DNA of 64,000 nucleotides from an uncultured Bacteroidia bacterium. Lineage in GTDB: Bacteria; Bacteroidota; Bacteroidia; Bacteroidales; UBA932. Where the stretch lies: contig CACXPG010000002.1 in assembly GCA_902769525.1 (NCBI GenBank), positions 124,001 to 188,000 on the forward strand. The letters run 5' to 3'. The notes under the pieces were generated by a model. It had not been told where the DNA came from. It ran no database searches and saw only the letters and a program-made list of their open reading frames with translations. The position numbers were made by a program, and so were the translations under genes. Numbering within the stretch: position 1 is the stretch's first letter; every line of letters begins with the position of its first letter. Of the stretch, positions 41,952 to 49,642 are shown piece after piece.

Positions 41952-43219
41952 CCACAGCATCTATATGCACAATCGGAGACGAGATACTTATAGGACAAAT
42001 CACAGACACTAACTCAGCCTTCATCTCGCGGGCCTTAAACAAGACAGGAATCAAGGTTGTCTATATGGTATCCTGCTCCGATTCCAGAAAAGACATCCTG
42101 GACACCATAAAGCGGTGCCTGAGAAAATCCGACATAGTAATTACAACGGGCGGCCTCGGCCCTACCAAGGATGATATCACCAAAAACGCTCTTATGGCCC
42201 TTAGTGGCAGCAAGAAGATGCGCCGCAGCAGAAAGCAAATGGAGATCATCAAGAACATTCTGAGCGCCAGGAAGATAGAAATGCTGGACATAAACCGGAT
42301 GCAGGCAGATGTTCCTGAAAACTGCACCGTGATTCCCAACAAGATCGGAACCGCCCCTATTATGCAGTTCCACTTCCAGAAAGAACAATTCGGAAGAGAC
42401 AACCTGCTTTTCTCAATGCCAGGCGTCCCGTTTGAAACCGAAAGAGCTGTTCCAGATGTAATTGCCGCGATTCAGGCACATTACAAGCTCGACAAGATAT
42501 TCCACAGGACAATCTGCACATTTGGAATAGCCGAGAGCGTTTTAAGCAAGATGATAGAGAACTGGGAGGATTCCCTGCCTGAAAACCTGCATCTTGCCTA
42601 TCTGCCAAACCCGATCCTGGGAGTCAGGCTCAGGCTTTCCATCTACGGCACAACCCAGAAAGAAGGAGAAGAGGAGCTGGACAGGTACTCCGCATCGCTG
42701 AAGCAGATTCTCGGCGATGCCGTTTACGGAGAAGGGGAAACCAATCCGCAGACAGTGGCAGGAGAGCTTCTGCTTGAAAGAAATGCCACAATCAGCACAG
42801 CAGAATCCTGCACAGGCGGTTATCTGGCACACCTGCTGACAGAGATACCAGGCTCCAGCAGATACTTCTGGGGCAGTGTTGTCAGCTATGACAACTCTGT
42901 AAAGATCAACACGTTGGGAGTATCTCCCGAAACAATCAGAAAATATGGTGCGGTTAGCAGCCAGTGCGTCAGGCTGATGGCTGAAGGAGTTAGAAAGAAG
43001 CTGGGGACAACCTACTCCATTTCCACTTCAGGCATTGCTGGCCCGAGTGGCGGAACCCCTGCCAAACCTGTCGGAACACTATGGATGGCCGTCAGCGGTC
43101 CAAAGGGAACCGTTACCGCCACACTGGTTTCAAAGAGCACCAGAAAAATCAACATAGAACGGTTTGCGGCTTCCGCCCTGGATCTTTTCAGAAGGAGCCT
43201 GATCGCGGGAAAAATCTGA
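41948..43219 (+). CDS. cinA: CinA-family protein
   Basis: The 423-residue product combines the N-terminal molybdopterin-binding-like (COG1058) domain (IGDEILIGQITDTNSAFIS, TTGGLGPTKDDITK, MPGVPFE) with the C-terminal nicotinamide-mononucleotide deamidase domain (AESCTGGYLAHLLTEIPGSS, SYDNSVK, SGIAGPSGGTPAKPVGTLW). It recycles pyridine nucleotide by-products; the N-terminal domain can hydrolyse ADP-ribose in some homologues. The start codon overlaps the pyrD stop, so the two are translationally coupled. Confidence 0.92.
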   Translation: MTTASICTIGDEILIGQITDTNSAFISRALNKTGIKVVYMVSCSDSRKDILDTIKRCLRKSDIVITTGGLGPTKDDITKNALMALSGSKKMRRSRKQMEIIKNILSARKIEMLDINRMQADVPENCTVIPNKIGTAPIMQFHFQKEQFGRDNLLFSMPGVPFETERAVPDVIAAIQAHYKLDKIFHRTICTFGIAESVLSKMIENWEDSLPENLHLAYLPNPILGVRLRLSIYGTTQKEGEEELDRYSASLKQILGDAVYGEGETNPQTVAGELLLERNATISTAESCTGGYLAHLLTEIPGSSRYFWGSVVSYDNSVKINTLGVSPETIRKYGAVSSQCVRLMAEGVRKKLGTTYSISTSGIAGPSGGTPAKPVGTLWMAVSGPKGTVTATLVSKSTRKINIERFAASALDLFRRSLIAGKI

Positions 43220-43255
43220 CACACCCAGATATAGAGAACTCAAAAATCCAGTAAT

Positions 43256-44575
43256 ATGAAAAGGTATTTTATAAAGAGCTTGCTCTTGACTTTAACAATC
43301 GCAGCCATGACAGCCTGTACAGAAAAGAAAACGGCCGATCCAATCGCCGATGCAATGCAGAAAGTTGATTCACTGATGGTTGACAGGTACACCCCTATCG
43401 ACACAATGTTCGCTGAGCCGGGTGGAGCCGTGCTTATCATGAAGGGAGACTCCATACTCTTCGACAAGGGTTACGGATGCTCCGACATTGCCCGCCGCTA
43501 CAAGATAGACGGCAACACTTTCTTCAACATAGCCTCCTGCTCAAAGCAGTTTACGGCTGTTGCCATACTCAAGCTTGCTGAAGAAGGAAAACTGGACATC
43601 CACAAGAGCATCTACGATGTATCTCCGCTTGTAACTCCTTATTTGCCAAAGAAGAAAGCTCCTTTCACCGATATAACTCCGGCCCATCTGATGAGCCATG
43701 CTTCAGGTATTCCTGACACCCGTCCGAGAACCGACCGCCACTTTATGCTCACCTGCACCGACATGCAGTCAATCGAGTACATAAAGGGCCTTAAGGAGCT
43801 GAATTTCGCTCCGGGAACCCAGTACCAGTACATCAACCCTACTTTCCAGCTGCTGTACCTGTTCATAGAAAAGCTGAGCGGAATGAAGTTCGACGATTAT
43901 ATGAAAGCGAACATCTTCGAACCTTCCAAGATGTATACAACTCTCTATTTCTCAGAGGAAAACGAGAGCAAGATTCCTAACATGGCCCACGGTTACATCC
44001 TTGAGGACGGAAACGAAACCGCAAGCGTAGACTCAGACAAGCCAGCAGGAGCCGTTGCAGCCCAGCCTGAAAAGAAGGCAGACGACGGCGCCCCTCACAG
44101 CAAGTTCTCCGAGTGCGACTATGGAGAAGAAACTTTCTTCGCCACCAAGGCCGACGGCGGAATCTACACTTCCACCCACGAGTTTGCAAACTGGATCAAG
44201 GCGATGAGAGACAACAAGATACTCCCTGTAAGGGCAAAGGAAGAAGCCTGGTCTCTGGTTAACAATGTATCAGGAAGCAAGTTCTCCACCTACCAGAACC
44301 GTGACAACACTTTCTACGGATACGGATGGTTTGTCGAGCAGCAGCCTGGCTTCCCTAAGAAAGTCTATCATACCGGTGACAACGGCGGATTCCAGATATA
44401 TGAAGGTTTCTTCCCTGAGGCAGACCTGACCGTTCTGGTGTTCGAGAACCGCAACGACAAGGACCGCTGGGATCTGGTACGCAAGATTGACCAGATACTC
44501 AAAGACGCCGGTCTTACAGAACCTGTTGAAAAACAGCAGCAGAGCGCAGCTTCTGAAACGACAAAGGCCGAATAG
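43256..44575 (+). CDS. Serine hydrolase of the beta-lactamase/esterase class C family, lipoprotein
   Basis: The 439-residue product has a lipoprotein signal (MTAC lipobox, Cys21). It has the penicillin-recognising fold signatures: Ser94-Cys-Ser-Lys97 (SxxK), YQYIN as the Y-x-N motif and HTGDNGGF near the end in place of KTG. About residues 255-280 are a low-complexity Ala/Glu insertion. Such proteins are usually esterases or D-aminopeptidases rather than true beta-lactamases. The C-terminus has a Gln/Ala/Ser-rich tail. A strong terminator follows. Confidence 0.85.
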   Translation: MKRYFIKSLLLTLTIAAMTACTEKKTADPIADAMQKVDSLMVDRYTPIDTMFAEPGGAVLIMKGDSILFDKGYGCSDIARRYKIDGNTFFNIASCSKQFTAVAILKLAEEGKLDIHKSIYDVSPLVTPYLPKKKAPFTDITPAHLMSHASGIPDTRPRTDRHFMLTCTDMQSIEYIKGLKELNFAPGTQYQYINPTFQLLYLFIEKLSGMKFDDYMKANIFEPSKMYTTLYFSEENESKIPNMAHGYILEDGNETASVDSDKPAGAVAAQPEKKADDGAPHSKFSECDYGEETFFATKADGGIYTSTHEFANWIKAMRDNKILPVRAKEEAWSLVNNVSGSKFSTYQNRDNTFYGYGWFVEQQPGFPKKVYHTGDNGGFQIYEGFFPEADLTVLVFENRNDKDRWDLVRKIDQILKDAGLTEPVEKQQQSAASETTKAE

Positions 44576-44592
44576 AGCCCAGAGTTCCAGAC

Positions 44593-44632
44593 AAAAAAAG
44601 AGAGTGGCTGAAAACAGTCACTCTCTTTTTTT
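44593..44632. terminator. Long bidirectional terminator
   Basis: An 18-bp stem with one G-U (AAAAAAAGAGAGTGGCTG / CAGTCACTCTCTTTTTTT) and an AAAA loop lies between convergent genes. T runs are present in both directions. Confidence 0.9.
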
Positions 44633-44648
44633 GTCAGGGTGGCAGAGA

Positions 44649-45779
44649 CTAGAAAGTCAGCGCCATATCCTCAACCTGGGTGAAGGCTCTGAGGAAGTTC
44701 TCGCCGAGAACTTTCTTGATGTCTTCATCGGAGTATCCGCGGTGGCGGAGCTCACGGGTGATTACCTCGAACTTGCTTACGTCCTCCAGGCCGATTGGCG
44801 GCATCTCGATTCCGTCATAGTCTGATCCAAGACCTACGTAATCAATTCCTACAAGGTCTATTACGTGCTCGATATGGTCAACCAGAAGCTTGTATGAAGG
44901 AGAAGGGAAATTCTTCTTTATGAAGGCTGTCTGCCTCTTGAACTCGGCGATTTCCTTCTTGCCCTTCTTGCCGCTTCTCCAGTATGCCTTCATCGATGCG
45001 TCATAGGCATCAGCAGCGTCAAAGTACTCGTCTGTGCCGTAGGCGTCACTCAGGAATGCCGGATAGAAGTTGATCTGGATTACACCGCCGGCCTTTGCAA
45101 GGTCTTTGATCATCTGGTCGGTCATATTCCTTGGATGCTTGCAAAGCGCTCTGCAGCAAGAGTGTGTAGCCACGATTGGAGCCTTGGAATACTTGAGGCA
45201 GTCATAGAAAGACTCGTCTGAAAGGTGGCTCACGTCCACTATCATTCCAAGACGGTTCATCTCGGCGACAACCTTCTTTCCGAACGGTGAAAGCCCGTGC
45301 CACTGAGCCTCTTTAGGAGCGCAGCTGTCACAGAGCTGGTTATGGGCGCAGTGACAGAGAGTTATGTAACGCACTCCCATACGGTAGAACTCGTGAAGCA
45401 GAGCCAGGTCGTTCTGTATAGGAGAACCGTTCTCCATTCCGAGCATTATGGCACCCCTTCCGCTCTTCTTGATCTGGCGGGCATGGCGGACGGAATATGC
45501 CAGGGCAACCTTGTCGCGGTTGGCGGCAATCATATCCTTAGTTTCACCTATCAGCCTGACTGCCTGAACGGTAGACTGGTCCGGAGTGAGTCTTACACGG
45601 GTGAAGATTGCGTAGAACATAAGGTCCAGTCCGCCTTCTTTCATCCTGATAAAATCGTTGTGTCCCTCGTTGCTCCTTACGCCGAGGTCTGCGTGCTCCT
45701 CATCTATTCTGAGCGGAGTGTCGCAATGGGTATCCACTACCATTGCCTCCTGATGGAGCTGATGTACTGATTTAGCCAT
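44649..45779 (-). CDS. Membrane dipeptidase (peptidase M19)
   Basis: The 376-residue product has the M19 metal-binding pattern: VVDTHCDTP (HxD), MENGSP with the bridging Glu, TLCHCAHN, MIVDVSHLSD, VATHSCCRALCKHPRNM and GLGSDYDGIE. M19 enzymes cleave dipeptides, including some with D-residues. No signal peptide is visible, so it is probably cytoplasmic. It lies 11 bp downstream of pruA and would fit peptide catabolism feeding amino-acid fermentation. Confidence 0.92.
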   Translation of the reverse strand: MAKSVHQLHQEAMVVDTHCDTPLRIDEEHADLGVRSNEGHNDFIRMKEGGLDLMFYAIFTRVRLTPDQSTVQAVRLIGETKDMIAANRDKVALAYSVRHARQIKKSGRGAIMLGMENGSPIQNDLALLHEFYRMGVRYITLCHCAHNQLCDSCAPKEAQWHGLSPFGKKVVAEMNRLGMIVDVSHLSDESFYDCLKYSKAPIVATHSCCRALCKHPRNMTDQMIKDLAKAGGVIQINFYPAFLSDAYGTDEYFDAADAYDASMKAYWRSGKKGKKEIAEFKRQTAFIKKNFPSPSYKLLVDHIEHVIDLVGIDYVGLGSDYDGIEMPPIGLEDVSKFEVITRELRHRGYSDEDIKKVLGENFLRAFTQVEDMALTF

Positions 45780-45790
45780 TATTGAGCAAT

Positions 45791-47428
45791 TTATTTAGTT
45801 TCTTTTTTCATATAGGAATACTTCCAGGCAGTTGGCGGAACCAGAGTCTCCTTGATAGCCCTGGAGGTAACCCATCTCATAAGGTTGAACGAGCTGCCTG
45901 CCTTGTCGTTGGTTCCGGAAGCGCGGCTTCCTCCGAACGGCTGAAGGCCAACGACTGCTCCTGTAGGCTTGTCGTTGATGTAGAAGTTTCCGGCGCAGTA
46001 GCGCAGCTTGTCGCAGATGTATTCGCAGGCAAGCCTGTCCTGTCCGAACACTGAACCTGTAAGGCCGTATGGAGAAGTGGTGTCGCAGAGTTCCAGAGTC
46101 TTTTCAAGATCCTTGTCCTCATATACATACACGGTCAGAACCGGTCCGAACAGTTCCTCTTCCATAGTCTTGAAATGAGGATTCTTGGCAAGGATTACAG
46201 TAGGCTGGATAAAGTATCCGACACTCTTGTCGCACTGGCCGCCGATGACAACCTCGGCGTCCTTGCTTCTCTTTGCGTAGTTGATGGCCTTGGCTATGTT
46301 GTCGAATGAAGGCTCATCGATCACGGCGTTGACGAAGTTCTCAGGATCGGTGACATCCCCTACCTTAACCTGTTCGCACCTTTCCTTCATTCCCTTGAGC
46401 ACCTTTGCCCAAAGGCTCTTAGGGCAGTACATTCGGCTGGCGGCTGAACACTTCTGTCCAGCAAACTCAAACGCGCCGCAGAAAGCCGCGTTGGCTACTA
46501 CCTCAGGGTCTGCGCTCTTGTGCACGAATATGAAGTCTTTTCCGCCGGTTTCTCCAACCAGGCGAGGATAAGTCTTGTACTTGTCTATATTCATCCCGAC
46601 AGTCTTCCACAGTCCCTGGAATGTGCCGGTAGAACCGGTGAAATGGATTCCGCCAAGGTCAGGACTTGCGCATGCAACCTTTCCTATCACTGAACCAGGT
46701 CCCGGAACAAAATTCACGACTCCGGCTGGAAGACCTGCTTCCATAAACACCTTCATCACGTAGTAGTTGGAAAGAAGAGCCGTTGTAGAAGGCTTCCATA
46801 CGGTGGTGTTGCCCATCAGTACAGGAGTCATGTTCAGGTTGGATGCAATGGATGTGAAGTTGAATGGAGTAACGGCCAGGATAAAGCCCTCCAGAGGCCT
46901 GTATTCCATTGAATTAATCTGACCGGCAGCGCACTTTGGCTGCATCGCGTAAATCTCTGACGCGTATGCTGCATTATAGCGGAGGAAGTCTATAAGCTCG
47001 CAGGCGGAGTCTATCTCTGCCTGGAACATGTTCTTGCTCTGGCCGAGCATGCAGGCGGCATTGATCAGCGCCCTGTATTTTCCTGCAATCAGGTCAGCAG
47101 CCTTCAGAAGTATGGCGGCTCTGGTTGTCCAAGGGGTCTCGGCCCAAGTCTTGTGTGCCTTCATGGCAGCATCGACTGCCATCTGTACTTCCTTCTCGGA
47201 TGCCTTGTGATACCTGGCCAGAACGTGCTTGTGGTTATGAGGTTCAACTACCTGGCCAATGTTGCCGGTCTTCACCTCCTTACCTCCGATGATAAGGGGA
47301 ATCTCGATTATGGTCTTGCTCTGTCTCTTAAGTTCCGCATCAATTGCAATGCGTTCCGGGCTTCCTGCAAGATAAGTCTTTACAGGCTCGTTTGCCGGAA
47401 TAGGAAAACTGAAAATAGAATTGTTCAT
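45791..47428 (-). CDS. pruA: L-glutamate gamma-semialdehyde dehydrogenase
   Basis: The 545-residue product is an aldehyde dehydrogenase of the P5C dehydrogenase group: PFNFTSIASNL, FTGSTGTFQGLW, LVGETGGKDFIFVH with the catalytic Glu, EFAGQKCSAASR with the catalytic Cys and EEELFGPVLTVYVY. It oxidises glutamate semialdehyde (from proline or arginine) to glutamate with NAD. The ATG at 47,428 was chosen over an upstream frame because the promoter lies at 47,465-47,495. An inverted repeat overlaps the -33 element. Confidence 0.93.
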   Translation of the reverse strand: MNNSIFSFPIPANEPVKTYLAGSPERIAIDAELKRQSKTIIEIPLIIGGKEVKTGNIGQVVEPHNHKHVLARYHKASEKEVQMAVDAAMKAHKTWAETPWTTRAAILLKAADLIAGKYRALINAACMLGQSKNMFQAEIDSACELIDFLRYNAAYASEIYAMQPKCAAGQINSMEYRPLEGFILAVTPFNFTSIASNLNMTPVLMGNTTVWKPSTTALLSNYYVMKVFMEAGLPAGVVNFVPGPGSVIGKVACASPDLGGIHFTGSTGTFQGLWKTVGMNIDKYKTYPRLVGETGGKDFIFVHKSADPEVVANAAFCGAFEFAGQKCSAASRMYCPKSLWAKVLKGMKERCEQVKVGDVTDPENFVNAVIDEPSFDNIAKAINYAKRSKDAEVVIGGQCDKSVGYFIQPTVILAKNPHFKTMEEELFGPVLTVYVYEDKDLEKTLELCDTTSPYGLTGSVFGQDRLACEYICDKLRYCAGNFYINDKPTGAVVGLQPFGGSRASGTNDKAGSSFNLMRWVTSRAIKETLVPPTAWKYSYMKKETK

Positions 47429-47464
47429 ATAAAGCCTTTTATAAAGATTCAACAAGATTGAACA

Positions 47465-47495
47465 CAAATTTAACTTTTTAATGCCTAAATTGCAA
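47465..47495 (-). promoter_or_regulatory. Promoter of pruA (TTG-N20-TAAATTTG)
   Basis: Minus strand: TTG at 47,495-47,493 and TAAATTTG at 47,472-47,465 with 20 nt between. The ATG at 47,428 is 36 nt downstream of the -7 box. Confidence 0.65.
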
Positions 47496-47513
47496 CAACG
47501 GCAAAATTGTTGC
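47492..47513. promoter_or_regulatory. Inverted repeat GCAACAA-N8-TTGTTGC
   Basis: A perfect 7-bp inverted repeat that overlaps the pruA -33 element and lies 14 bp upstream of the divergent ECF sigma gene. A plausible operator for one or both genes; no binding protein can be named. Confidence 0.45.
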
Positions 47514-47527
47514 GTCATTATTGTGGA

Positions 47528-48043
47528 ATGAAGACAGACCGACAGGAAATTGAACAAATCTACGGCGAGTATTCGCGCAGTCTGTATCTTGCCTCGCTTC
47601 GCATCCTGGGCAACAGTCAGGAAGCTGAAGACGTGATGCAGGACACAATACTGAAAGTATGTTCAGACCTGTCTTCAAGGATAGAGAATATCGGCGCCTA
47701 CCTTATGCGCAGCTGCATAAACAAGTCGCTGGATGTGGTCAGAAAAAGAAAGAGATACCAGACATACCAGTCTGAAATCAAGGCGGATGAAGACGTGTCT
47801 TTCTCCCCTGACTACAGCGAGGGCAGCCAGACTGACATAACCTCAAAGGTAATCGCGATGATATCGCGCCTGCCTAAAAGCTGCCGCCAGATAGTGTCCC
47901 TAAAGCTGATAGAAGGCTACGATTACGAGGAAATCGCCGAGATCACGTCCATGAAGGAAAATTCAATAAGAAGCAATTATATGAGAGGACGGCAGAGACT
48001 TGCCTCAATGCTGAAAAAGGAGGGTTTATATGAAAGATTTTGA
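47528..48043 (+). CDS. ECF RNA polymerase sigma factor
   Basis: The 171-residue product has sigma region 2 (YGEYSRSLYLASLRILGNSQEAEDVMQDTILKV split over residues about 12-45) and region 4 (LPKSCRQIVSLKLIEGYDYEEIAE, then ENSIRSNYMRGRQRL). It would direct transcription of an envelope-related regulon. The ATG at 47,528 is preferred to an in-frame ATG 21 nt earlier. It overlaps the next gene, a membrane-anchored candidate anti-sigma factor, by 14 bp. Confidence 0.9.
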   Translation: MKTDRQEIEQIYGEYSRSLYLASLRILGNSQEAEDVMQDTILKVCSDLSSRIENIGAYLMRSCINKSLDVVRKRKRYQTYQSEIKADEDVSFSPDYSEGSQTDITSKVIAMISRLPKSCRQIVSLKLIEGYDYEEIAEITSMKENSIRSNYMRGRQRLASMLKKEGLYERF

Positions 48044-48560
48044 CAACAGACTGGAGAACCTGTTCTCGCAAAGGAGAATGCAGACAGAAAACTCAGAAAT
48101 GCCGCTGGGCCACCAGGAAAGATTCCTGGAGAAACTTGAGGGCAGGAATACCGGCCTCTGGCACAGGATTGCCGCCTGGTTCAACGACCAGAGCGCCGGG
48201 AAAAAAGCTGCCTGGGTTCTATCCCCTGCCATCTGCGCTATCGCGATTGTGCTGCTGATGGCCAAGACCAGTCCGGAAGACTCTCTCGCCCGTATGGAGC
48301 AGAGATATCGCCTGAGCCTTATGGAAATGGGAAAAGAACTGACCGAAGACAGCCACAGCCTTTCTGAAGGCTTCAAGGAAGACGCCCTTTACTCCATATC
48401 CTCCATAACTGAAGACGATGAGTTCCTGGCTCTGCAGCTTCCCGCAAACCTTTCCAAAAAGGAAAAGCAGAAGATCATCAAAGAGTACTACAACCAGAAG
48501 ATGGAAGGCCTGAAAAAAATCAAGACTTTTATCGCGATGAACGACGGAATCGAAGAATAA
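48030..48560 (+). CDS. Single-pass membrane protein, candidate anti-sigma factor
   Basis: The 176-residue product has a soluble N-terminus of about 55 residues, one hydrophobic segment (about 61-78, WVLSPAICAIAIVLLMA) and a charged, helical C-terminal domain. This topology, with a 14-bp overlap with the ECF sigma gene, is typical of anti-sigma factors, but no zinc-binding or FecR motif is seen. The alternative is a structural membrane protein of the sigma regulon. It is followed 47 bp later by a DUF2807 gene. Confidence 0.65.
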   Translation: MKDFDNRLENLFSQRRMQTENSEMPLGHQERFLEKLEGRNTGLWHRIAAWFNDQSAGKKAAWVLSPAICAIAIVLLMAKTSPEDSLARMEQRYRLSLMEMGKELTEDSHSLSEGFKEDALYSISSITEDDEFLALQLPANLSKKEKQKIIKEYYNQKMEGLKKIKTFIAMNDGIEE

Positions 48561-48607
48561 AGCATCAATCAACCATATAACAAAAAGATTATTAAAACAT
48601 TACAGAT

Positions 48608-49507
48608 ATGAAAAAGATATTTGCATCATTGCTGCTTGCGTCAGCCATCTTGTTCGCGGCCACTTCTAATGCCCAGAACAGCAAGAGCTCGAAGGTGATA
48701 GTTGTCAATTCTTCTGACGAAAGCCTCGCAGGCAAAACCTACAAGTTTTCATCCCTGACCGGAGTGAGAGCCGGTGGAGTGTTTGAAATTGAAGTCACCC
48801 GCGGAAGAAGCGGCAAGGTTACAGTTTACGCTCCTTCAAAGACACTGGAACACATTATAGTAAGCGAAAGCGGCGGAGTTCTAACCCTCAGGGTGGAAAA
48901 CGGCTACAATATCAGCGACAGAAGCAGTGGCTGGTTTTCACGCACGAAAAACCTTAAAGGCCCGGTAAAGGTCACCGCAGACCTTCCTTCATTGACCGTA
49001 ATTGACCTCTCGGGTGCCGCCAAGCTGGTTTCAAAGGAATCCTTCTCGGAAAAGGACAGCAAGATAGAACTCAGCGGAGCCGCAAAGGCAAGTCTTTCAA
49101 AACTCAGTGCAGACTTTTTGAACCTGGAACTTAGCGGAGCGGCAGAACTCGTGATTGCAGGCTCTTGGGAGCAGGTTAAATGTGACCAGAGCGGGGCTGC
49201 CAAACTCGTCATCAACGGAAATATCTCAAATAAACTCGCAGCAGACCTCAGCGGAGCCTCGATCATAAAAGCTACCGGAAAGACAGACCATACCAGCCTG
49301 GAAATTAGCGGAGCGGCCGCTTTCAAGGGAACGGACTTTATGACAAAGGAACTCTCTATAGAACTGAGCGGAGCCTCCAAGGCGGCTATCACCGTGGCAA
49401 AGAGAATCTCGGGAGAGGTAAGCGGCGCATCCAGCCTGGTTTACCACGGAGATCCTGATAAGGTGCTTCTGGAAAAGAGCCGTGGCGCATCAGTCACACA
49501 CAAGTAA
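48608..49507 (+). CDS. DUF2807 (head GIN domain) surface protein
   Basis: The 299-residue product has a signal peptide ending near SNAQN. It then has many repeats of the form (E/D)LSGAAKLV about 20 residues apart, the hallmark of the right-handed parallel beta-helix of DUF2807 (GIN domain) proteins. These are secreted Bacteroidetes proteins of unknown function, sometimes labelled putative autotransporter adhesins. The position behind a sigma/anti-sigma pair suggests it is a target of that sigma factor. Confidence 0.85.
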   Translation: MKKIFASLLLASAILFAATSNAQNSKSSKVIVVNSSDESLAGKTYKFSSLTGVRAGGVFEIEVTRGRSGKVTVYAPSKTLEHIIVSESGGVLTLRVENGYNISDRSSGWFSRTKNLKGPVKVTADLPSLTVIDLSGAAKLVSKESFSEKDSKIELSGAAKASLSKLSADFLNLELSGAAELVIAGSWEQVKCDQSGAAKLVINGNISNKLAADLSGASIIKATGKTDHTSLEISGAAAFKGTDFMTKELSIELSGASKAAITVAKRISGEVSGASSLVYHGDPDKVLLEKSRGASVTHK

Positions 49508-49530
49508 ACCAAAACAAATCAATTTATAGA

Positions 49531-49545
49531 GTGACAAATTGTCAC
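49531..49545. promoter_or_regulatory. Palindrome GTGACAA-A-TTGTCAC
   Basis: A perfect 7-bp inverted repeat with a single central A, between the DUF2807 gene and htpG, upstream of the terminator. It could be an operator or part of the 3' end of the upstream mRNA. Confidence 0.35.
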
Positions 49546-49549
49546 ATAT

Positions 49550-49592
49550 CTCCCGATGGTATAGAGATTGAAATACCATCGGGAGGTTTTTT
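49550..49592 (+). terminator. Terminator after the DUF2807 gene
   Basis: A perfect 13-bp stem (CTCCCGATGGTAT / ATACCATCGGGAG) with a 10-nt loop is followed by GTTTTTT. It ends 51 nt before the htpG ATG. Confidence 0.82.
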
Positions 49593-49642
49593 ATGCCCCA
49601 GACAAAGGCATATCACAGAGCAAAAAACAAAAAAGAGATATT

